In this document: piece after piece, positions 56,103 through 64,000 of the stretch
Position numbering within the stretch: the stretch's first letter is position 1
Layout of the letters: each line of letters starts with the position of its first letter
Origin: Phytophthora hibernalis
Taxonomy: Eukaryota > Oomycota > Peronosporomycetes > Peronosporales > Peronosporaceae
DNA: 64,000 nt
Reading direction: 5' to 3'
Assembly (NCBI GenBank): GCA_012656075.1
Contig: JAAKBF010000049.1
Span: forward strand, 372,001 to 436,000
The notes under the pieces: model-generated
Database searches by the model: none
What the model saw: only the letters and a program-made list of their open reading frames with translations
Told to the model about the DNA's origin: nothing
Program-made: the position numbers and the translations under genes

Positions 56103-57142
56103 GCAGCCCTCCAACTGAAACTGGGTTGGTCCCAATCAGGCTGCCACAGTTAGCCGAACCTGCGCTGGACGCCGACTATTTGTTTGCTTTCACGGGTTCG
56201 TGCAAACGGCCTGACGAATTGAATATGGATTACGTGAAATTGACGGAAAATGGAGACGAGAGAGGCGCAAGCCTCGGTGAGAGTGAAGTGAATGTGGAAT
56301 GTGTGGAGAAAGCTGTTGGTACAGTTACCGAGGCTTCAATCGCAAGTATGGATGTGACCGAGCGTGAGCCCCGAAGTCTCGGCCAGGCAATCAAGTTGTT
56401 GTCTGGTGATAGGATGGGGTGGTGGTTATCCCAACGCTACGACAAGAGGAAGCGATTGCATGACATGGTAAACGGGGCAGTGGATGACGCGCGAACGAGG
56501 ATTCTGCTCTACACTGAAGGGAATGTGAGCGTGATATCGGCTTCTTATGCAAAGAAACTACGCGTGCGAGAAGTATCAGACCACGGTCGCAGTCTGGAGG
56601 TTAGAGGAATCAATTCAGAAGTGATGGAGACACGCCGCCGAGCACTCGTTAAGATCACCCTTGGGTGGGAGCGAGTGTATGAATTCGAGTTGTGGATCAT
56701 GGATCATAGCGCAGGAGTCAATATAGTCCTTGGCACAGACTTCATGATCCCAGCTGGAGTGCTGTTAGATTTGTTTTATGGTACGGCCCCGTTACCGGAT
56801 GAAGTCATGGTTCCCCTTGTGAAGTCCCAGAACGCGGATGACGCTCCGGTATACGGTCTGCAAGTGGCCGGTGGCCCGACCGAGGATTTGTCAGTCGCCG
56901 GACGAGAGTGGCACGAGTTCAAGTTACCTCGACGACGTCCACCTCTGAACACCCACGAGGTGTGGATTCGCCGGATTGGGAATCTCGTGCCGACAGTGAC
57001 GAGGTTTCAGCGGGGACAACAAGCGATTATCCGGCTGATTAATGTGTCACCGAGAGTTGCTCACTGTACAAACCACGAGTCGGTGGTATTATGGGTATCA
57101 CGTGGTGATCTCCCGCAAGGGCGTGGCTGCACCCGGCTATGA
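56103..57142 (+). pseudogene. Chromovirus protease region with lost active site
   Basis: The retropepsin frame reads ILLYTEGNVSVISASYAKKL where an active enzyme has DTGA. At 56510-56521 the codons give Y-T-E-G, so both the catalytic Asp and the Gly are changed. The rest of the fold (VNIVLGTDFMIPAGVLLDL) is normal. Two substitutions without frame loss point to true mutation rather than sequencing error. The frame ends at 57142 and pol continues in another frame from 57167. Confidence 0.75.
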
Positions 57143-57166
57143 TCGGCGAAGTACGACGAATGGCAA

Positions 57167-59473
57167 GTGCTGGCGTACGCTGAGTGTCGGGATGACACAT
57201 TACTGAAGCGTGAAAGCAAACTGTACGAGCAGTGGTTAGCCAGTCAACCACCAGCAGTCGAGCGGCGGGAATATCCGACGCCTCGGAAGATTCTTTCCCG
57301 ACCGATAACGCACCAAGATGGGCAGCGGGTGGATCGTCTACAGAGTGGTGAAGAGTGCCACGCACAGCTGACTGGGTGCGATCACTCGACAGTAACCGTT
57401 ACTCTGGCAACCTCGGACATAATGGCTATGGATATTGAAACCGAGGAATGTGAGGATTCAACCACGTCCGAATCCTCGGTCAGGGGTGACAGCGAGGTAA
57501 TTACCGGCGAGGCACCGGAATCCGTGGTCACCGAAGATTCGGAGGCACGCCTGGAGTCGGTGTTTGTAGCGCTTACGACTGACGTTTCCGCTGGCGTCGC
57601 TGTCGACATTGACGATGCTCTCGGCGGTGTGGCCGAGCATGTGGCAAACGAAATTGAGTTGACCGATTACGCACGTGAGTTGGCATTCCTCCCAGACCCA
57701 ACCGAAGCCTCGGAGACGGTTTTGGATTATACAGGACCCAACGTAGCGAACCCGAAGGCCACGTCCGAGCAACAACGAGCATTGATCAACGTGTTACAGA
57801 AGCATGAACAGATCATGATTTCGAGCGGAAACGCTCTGCCACCGCCAGCCTATGGCGTGGTATGCAATATCGATGTCCAGGGGCACCCTCCGATAAAACA
57901 GAGGGCTCGGCATACACCGCTAAAACACCTGAAGAAGTTCTACGAGCTACTGAAAGGCTTGTTGAAAGCTCGGTTGGTGGCGTTCTCGGACAGCCCTTGG
58001 GCATCCCCGACTGTGATCGTGCTGAAGAAGAACGGCTTTGATATTCGCCTGTGCATTGGTGAATGCGATCACCGCGATCATGGAGTATGCCATGCCGCTG
58101 GTCGACGATTTGTTAACGGACCTAGAAGCCTACCTGTTGTTCTGCTCTTTAGATGCAGCTAGCGGATTTTGGGCAATAATGATGACGATGAGAGCTCGGA
58201 ATTCTCGGCCTTCGTTTGTGCACTCGGCCACTTCGAGTGGCTGCATATGCCGTTTGGATTGAAGAACGCACCGATGATATACCAACGAATGATCGACAAT
58301 GCTCTATGGGGGTTCGTTCAACCCAAGGGCGGTTGGAACCAGTTCTCTGACTGGATGCGATCCGCTGAGGCAGCCGCTGAAGTTGTAAGAACAGGGGTGA
58401 CCGACGGTTCTGCACAACTCTCCGAGGTTTCGACAACTTTTCCGACCAAGTTTGAGGCTGACCGCGAGTACTCGGTGACGCTCGACGCAGTGACCCAACT
58501 GGTGAACAGCCCTGTAGCGGATATGTTCTCCACAGGGGAAACAGATGTGTCCTCGTTGGTGCCAGTGTTCGATCGGCGGTCGTTCGTGGACGATATTTGT
58601 TTCGGCTCCGAGACGTTTGACGCTTGTCTCGCCACCCTAGACCGCCTGCTCCAACGGTTTGGTGAGCGTCGAATAAGTGTGAGTTTCACGAAGAGCATTT
58701 TTGTACAAGGCCGAGTGGATTTTCTGTCGCATGAAGTGTCGGCCGACGGGATTCGGGCCGATCCGAAGAGGTTGAAGATAGTGACGGAGCTGCCGTTCTC
58801 GTCATCGAAAAAAGGCATGCAGTCGTTCCTCGGTACGTTGAACTTTTTCAGCAGATTCATACAAGACTTTGCAGTCAACGGGGCTGCCCTGTACCAACTC
58901 AAGGATGAGGACTTTACACCAGCAGGTAACCCATCCGCTGCTCACCGAAGTTTCGCGGTGCTACAACAGAAGGTGGCAGACGCTCCGATACTACGGCACT
59001 TCGACCGAGCCAAAGAGGTGCACGTGACGTTATTTGCTAACGAGTGGGCTCTGAGTTCCACTCTGATGCAGTATCATGACGACAAGTTACACCCGGTGCG
59101 GTTCTGCGGTCGTGTATTGAAGGATGCAGAGATGAATTACCACCCGGCCGAGAAGGAGGTGTTGGCCTTGTTGTTACTGTTGAAAGTGTGTTACACCCAG
59201 CTGGTCGGACGGACTATCCATGTCTACACACGGTTCTCGACACTGGAGTGGGTGCATAAGTCGAAGACATTGTTCGGTCGTACAACCCACTTCGCGGTCA
59301 TGTTGTCCCCGTGGCATCTGAAGGTCAACCGAGTCAAGGAACGCGATTGTGCTTTCGCTCAGCTGCTACAAGCTGGGCTTACCAGCTTTGTTGAACTGGA
59401 AGACTCGTTAGCGCCGGTGACCCCACTGTCACGGGGATCACCGTCTGCTCGAATGGACCCACACTTGCTTTAA
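57167..59473 (+). pseudogene. Chromovirus reverse transcriptase and RNase H
   Basis: A long acidic spacer (57400-57760) precedes RT: NIDVQGHPPIKQRARHTPLK, LKARLVAFSDSPWASPTVIV and DIRLCI at about 58055. There a deletion of about 11 bases removes part of the next motif, and the frame changes. 58169-59473 continues with AFVCALGHFEWLHMPFGLKN, an insertion of about 85 residues, the catalytic FVDD at 58583-58594, SKKGMQSFLGTLNFFSRFIQ and an RNase H domain (VHVTLFANEWALSSTLMQYH, NYHPAEKEVLALLLLLK). RT copies the element RNA; RNase H removes it. This copy is broken near 58060 and 58190. Confidence 0.85.
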
Positions 59474-61448
59474 GCAAGCCTACCGAGGAATTACAATGGC
59501 GTGGTGATGTCTTTTGATGGCTCAGCCAAGACGGAGAGAATGGCGGGTATGGTAGTTGGTCCTGGATATTATGGAAATTACCAGAATGGACGGTAGTGAC
59601 GGCTGCGAGTGCTTACCTCGAGACCACCACAGTAAACCTCGCTGAGTGCGCAGGTGTGTCTTGACCGCGTTGGAGCACGGCACCGAGGATGTAATTGTGG
59701 TGGGAGACTAGAGCCTCGTAATCCAGCAGTCCCTAGGGGTGATGGCCTGTCGGAAGGAAACTCTGATGGCCCAACTCAACCACCACCGAGAACTCACAGC
59801 CAGGCTTCGGTCAGTGAAATATTTCCACGTGATCCGAGAGTTCAATGCAGCTTCAGACTCGTTAGCTACAGAAGCTGTCAACAGCAAACAGTCAAGCGAG
59901 GTTTCGACCGAAACCAGGAAAACAGCGTTAATCGAGCTCAACCGAATCGATGAAGTCATCTACGAGCCTTCGCCGGAGGTCACCACGTCAACACTCGGTG
60001 AAGCGGCCACCGACGGGAGAGCGTCGGTCAACCTAGCCCAGACTCGTGTGGCCCGCCAAGCACCCCGTAACAAATCGTTTTTCGATTTTGTGAATCCGGA
60101 TTCCTTAACCGCCACGACCCGCCGACAAGCGAGAGCACAGAAGAAGCGTGTCCGGTTTGCGAATGAGCCCTCGGTGATGGGCCAGGATGACACAACACGA
60201 CGAGACGAAGCAGATGAAGCAGCCTCAGAGACTCAGAACGAAGCGGAAACCGAGCTACCAATGACCGAGGCAAGAGTCAGAGCACCAAATGCAAACGACG
60301 TCGACCCGGTAACCATTCAAGAAGAACCAAGGCGGAGGATTTCCGCTGCCCAGGACGAGGAGCGGAGGTGGTCAAACCTCAAGGCCGTTCTCCGCGGCGA
60401 GGAAGCTAGCCTGAGTAACAGTGCGGCGAGAGATGCATGGAAAATGGCCGACAAGTTTGCGCTAAGCGAGGACGGTGTGCTGTATATTATCGGAGCGAAC
60501 CGTCGGTGGACTAACGGAAACCAAGAGGAGACCAAGATGCGACTGGTGGTACCCACAACGATGATTCAGGAAGTATTACAGAGCTGCCACAACTCGTTAG
60601 AAGGTGGCCACCAAGGTATCGGTCGAACATACCACCGAGCGAAAGTGGATTATTATTGGATCGGACTGCACGCAGACGTTGAGCGGCATGTGCGGTCCTG
60701 CCCAGACTGCAGCTCGAGCAAAAGTCGACCGCAGTTTAGAGGGTACTCTCCTGGGAATGTGCTAGTCGAGAGACCATTCCAGCTGGTGTCGATGGATTTC
60801 ATCATACCATTGCGCCGAAATCTCGGCGAGGAATACCGCGCTATTACTGTTTCAATGCTCGTTCACAGGATTCGTCATGGGGAAAGCTATGTCAGATACC
60901 ACCGCATTAAAGTCGCTCAAGCGTTCGAAGAGTGTGTCTACCGAAGGTTTGGGGCGCCAACGATGATTCGCCATGACCGAGACCCCTCGGTTCATGAGTG
61001 AGGTTTTCAAGCATTCGCTGAAATGATGCAATCTCGGTCGAGGGTCACGCTGAGTTATCGTCCGCAAGCAAACGGGCAGCAAGAACGATCAGTCAAGACC
61101 GTGATGCAGTCAGTGCGAGTGTATGCACAAAACCCGTTGCAACAAGACTGGGATGAGATCGCCGAACGACTGGTCTTCGCTATCAACAACTCTCAGGACG
61201 GCACTCGGAAGGATACTCCGTTCTACCTCGTTCATGGATGGGATGCACGGTCTACGCTGCTAGCAATGTCGTCGTCGCTAAAACGAGGATCCCGAGGGCA
61301 AACCGATGCACTAGCATGGCGCCAAGAAGTGAACCGGCAACAAGAAATCGCATGGAAAATGGCGATGGAGTACCAGAAGGTCGAGAAAAGGCTCGGAGAG
61401 CCCGCGAACACAATGAGTCGCTTAACCGACGTGAAGCAGCAGCAGTAG
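59474..61448 (+). pseudogene. Chromovirus RNase H end and integrase
   Basis: 59500-59740 holds the end of RNase H (SFDGSAKTERMAGMVV, with small frame shifts). 59739-61001 has a disordered linker, then the HHCC zinc-binding domain (HNSLEGGHQG ... CPDC, about 60590-60710) and the DDE core start SMDFIIPLRRN (about 60790) and RHDRDPSV (about 60975). After a TGA at 60999-61001 the core finishes with SYRPQANGQQERSVKTVMQS (third acidic residue, Glu, about 61085) and NNSQDGTRKDTPFYLVHGW. Integrase inserts the cDNA into the host genome. Broken at about 61000 and 61446. Confidence 0.82.
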
Positions 61449-62157
61449 CGAGGATTCCAGCGAGTGAAAACGAGAACATAATAGCATCGAATCGCGACGG
61501 GTCAGAGGTACCATTGGAGGTCGAAAGGCAGGGGACAGCTACGGAAACCGACGGGAACGAAGCCTCGGACACCGGGCAGGAAGAGACTGTGTCGTCTCCC
61601 GAAGCTACTGCAGAAGCACCGAGGTCTCTATTCAAGCCTGGGAGCAGGGTGTGGCTCTACATGGAGCGCGTGAAACCAGGATTGACCAAGAAGCTAGCAC
61701 ATCGGTGGCACGGACAATTCCGGATCAAGAAAAAGTCGAAGAGTTCGCATATGAACTAGAACTGCCGGATCAGAGTGATTCTCGGTTCTACCCGGTGGTG
61801 CATGTCTCGCGGCGCAAGGCGGTGAACGAATATGGCTACCGACCGAGGCGTCGGCTGACAGCTGAGGTGACCGAGGATACGAGAATTGATTTTGACGAGG
61901 AGCTCTTACCGGAAGATAGCTGGGATCCTGATAGAGTGGCAGGCGAATATGAAGAGGCAATTCTGGACGACCAATCACCGCTAACAACGAGCACCAATCG
62001 CGCGGTCAGAGAGTTCAAGGTGAAGTGGGTCGGCCACGACGAGCCTACCTGGGACCCAGCATCGAACTTGTCGTGCGGCGGGTTGCTCTACGACTATTTG
62101 CGGGCTCGACGAAGCGAGCGACGACTCCAAATGGTTCAGGTGGCCGACGAGGACTAG
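61238..62157 (+). pseudogene. Integrase C-terminal and chromodomain
   Basis: 61640-61800 in two frames gives the beta-barrel tail (LFKPGSRVWLYMERVKPGLT, then FYPVVHVSRRKAVNEYGYRP). 61950-62157 is the chromodomain: a strand before REFKVKWVGHDEPTWDPASN and the closing helix GLLYDYLRARR. One aromatic (W) and the acidic TWDP segment expected for methyl-lysine binding are present. Stop at 62155-62157. A frame change near 61740 separates the two parts. Confidence 0.8.
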
Positions 62158-62505
62158 CTCGAATCGCTACAGGAGGACTGAACTGCCTACGGGGTTGGTA
62201 CAGCCCGGGAAGCAGACGAAAAATGATACTGTACCAGAATGGAAGTCACTGACCACTGAACGACCAAGGCTCCTGGGAGGCTCGATTTGTGACGGCGAAG
62301 TGATGAGATCAACTGCCTGCGGGGATTATGCGGTCCGTAGCGTCAGATGAAGATGACTACCGCATTTTACTGCATATGTGTATATGATGTGAACGAACTC
62401 GAAATGGATTTGGATTAAGTGGAACGGTAATGAACCACGGTGCTCGGACAACGTGAGATTAGCAAGAGGGATGAGCGACGAAGCACAACAGCGCAAGACC
62501 GGGGT
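62158..62505. other. Spacer between pol and the antisense region
   Basis: No coding potential. GAACTGCCTACGGGG (62179) and CAACTGCCTGCGGGG (62311) form a short imperfect direct repeat. Confidence 0.35.
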
Positions 62506-63952
62506 TTAGATGTCGGTGGAGGAAGCTAAATCAGCCAACACGTCCAGGTTCGACGTCTGGCCAGACACAGACCCGCCGGAGGATACTGAAGTAGCAGCAA
62601 GGGCAGAGGAGTCCTCGGCTTGGCCTTCATCTTTACCTTCATCATCCGTTGGTCCTGGGGAACAGCAACCGAAGCCTGAGGAACCCACGGAGCCACGATC
62701 GAACTTGGAGCCACGGTCGAGTCCACCATAATGACCGAAATCACCTCCGCCTCGGTCATGCCGCGAGGCACGAATAGCGGTACCGGAGAATTGCACGGCG
62801 CGAAAGTAGTGACTGGATGGCGCGTCCACCCAACAGTTCCGCCATAGTTGACGAGCATCCAGAGTCGCGAGCTCGCCGATCCCATCCTCGGACGTCGGGG
62901 CCCACTCAATCACCTCGAGCGAGTATTGGAGGTAACTGGGTTCCAACAAAAACTCGGTCGGGGCTTCACGAGGCTTGCCAGCACGCTCCACGCACCACTC
63001 CCAACAGCGGTGCACCATCTGTTGACGCAACCGATCCGCTCGGAGGTTCCGAGCCTCGTTGTACTCTGCCCATGCCGCTCGTAATGAGATGACCGAGGGG
63101 TCATCACCGAGCCTCTGAGCCATGCTCCGGAGGAAAGCTTCAACAGCCGAGACTTGGACCCAGTGGCGTCGTTCTCAGAATGCCAGACCGAGGTCTGCTT
63201 TCTCGGTTCGGTCGGTGGACACGCCCTGGAATTGACGCCACATCTTGACGAACCGAGCTAATCCTGTGGCACGCGTCGAAATTTTTGAGCCCGGAGGGTG
63301 GTGATCAATGGTGAAACAGCACGGGTTCTCTGACAACTTCCAGCGCCCTTGATGCCACGGGTGATTAGGATTAACCCAATCCGCCATGGCTTGGATCCCA
63401 GCCACTGAGCACGGGGACTCAACACCGCGAGCAATCGGTGGAGTCAGGCTGCTGTTGTGGATTGGACACCAAGCCTCTTGTGCACCTGGAGCTGTGAATC
63501 CGGGTAGCAAGCCATCAGGGCGAGGCGCGGTGACGGTGTCCCGGGCGCAGCAGGCACTGCCGACGCGAACGTACTTGGGTCGGTTCCAGGAACTGTGGAA
63601 AGCGTAGCCGTCACTTGGGTATGCGACCGTCGGAGACCCGACCGAGACCTCGATGTATGCCCTTGGGGGCAGTCGCTAGGGAGTTGAATCATCGGTGGGC
63701 CCTGCAATCGAGCCAGCAGGAGTTGATGGCACTACGATAGCAGGAACCGGAGTAGGCACCGCCACCGAGTTCACGGGCGTCGTGACCGAGGAGGTGGTCG
63801 GTACTCCACCCGACGATGGTGGAGACGCGGAGACCGGCTGCGGTACAGGAACAGCCGGCACGCTCGGTGGATTCGGAGTAAGCGGAGTCACGACCGAGAT
63901 CACACTGGTGGCGCCGGGGTCGCCGAAGTTTTGGGCGGAGCTGGAACAATAG
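62506..63952 (-). pseudogene. Antisense open region between chromovirus pol and 3' LTR
   Basis: On the minus strand, three coherent segments run from the right edge leftwards: a Pro/Val/Ser/Thr-rich start (63903-63676, ISVVTPLTPNPPSVPAVPVP), a middle (63510-63175, GVESPCSVAGIQAMADWVNP, KMWRQFQGVS) and a 205-residue end (63123-62506, LRAAWAEYNEARNLRADRLR, CWEWCVERAG, with a Gly/Ser-rich tail). Codon composition looks protein-coding and frame changes are few. It has no domain I recognise. The start may lie beyond the window. Confidence 0.5.
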
Positions 63953-64000
63953 GCGACCCCGAGGTCTGAGAGGACTCGGACGATGACGGGGAGCCGATGA

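Larger units (their letters stand above)
53712..64000 (+). mobile_element. Ty3/Gypsy chromovirus, degenerate, open at the right edge
   Basis: Gag with CCHC knuckle, protease, RT, RNase H, HHCC/DDE integrase and a C-terminal chromodomain are all present in order over 8.4 kb, followed by a 1.4-kb region open on the opposite strand. Chromodomains direct chromovirus integration to particular chromatin. Many frame changes and a lost protease active site show the copy is inactive. The 3' LTR is not reached. Confidence 0.88.

Noticed and set aside
1..64000. tRNA, rRNA or snRNA genes
   Set aside because: No cloverleaf, A/B box pair or rRNA core was recognised by eye; tRNAscan-SE and Rfam searches would decide.

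Overview
The window looks like nuclear DNA of an oomycete, most likely Phytophthora or a close relative. Evidence: two secreted RxLR-EER effector genes, an Inr-type core promoter close to an ATG, tightly packed intronless genes at the left end, and dense oomycete-style transposable elements elsewhere. The genus is inferred from gene content; nothing was searched.

Layout. 1-16 kb is ordinary gene-dense DNA. A secreted trypsin-like protease (252-1105,+) and an SLX9-like ribosome-biogenesis protein (1342-1941,+) are followed 37 bp later, tail to tail, by a giant axonemal outer-arm dynein heavy chain (1979-15858,-) of about 4,630 residues. 16.2-17 kb holds a broken RxLR effector whose upstream region has a perfect 17-bp inverted repeat containing an Inr-like motif. 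17-30 kb is nested transposon debris: a Ty3/Gypsy element (19.2-24.6 kb) fused in frame to a Ty1/Copia fragment (24.6-27.6 kb), then a DIRS-type tyrosine-recombinase retroelement remnant (27.8-29.7 kb). 30-34 kb is gene-free and repeat-rich, with several minisatellites. A second, larger RxLR effector with LWY-like repeats lies at 34.0-35.5 kb.

35.5-41 kb holds an 81-bp minisatellite, remnants of unrecognised minus-strand genes, a Helitron helicase end with hairpin termini, and a pyrimidine-rich satellite. 41-49.7 kb holds DNA transposons: a 1.04-kb element with perfect 19-bp inverted ends enclosing a Myb-like domain and a PIF/Harbinger-like transposase fragment, then a 4.65-kb piggyBac-like element with TTAA and 13-bp inverted ends. 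The piggyBac-like element carries a DOT1-like methyltransferase gene and a transposase, and appears to sit inside a small MITE with 23-bp inverted ends. 50-53.5 kb is a degraded gag/ORF1-like protein ending in an OTU-type protease domain. 53.7-64 kb is a chromodomain Gypsy element with an antisense open region after pol; it runs off the right edge.

Sequence quality matters for every gene call. The dynein gene is interrupted ten times, each consistent with the loss of exactly one base, nearly always in a homopolymer. The protease and both effectors show the same kind of break. This is the signature of unpolished long-read assembly, so single-base breaks in host genes should not be read as pseudogenisation. 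The in-frame stop codons and larger deletions in the transposons and in the first effector are not explained this way.
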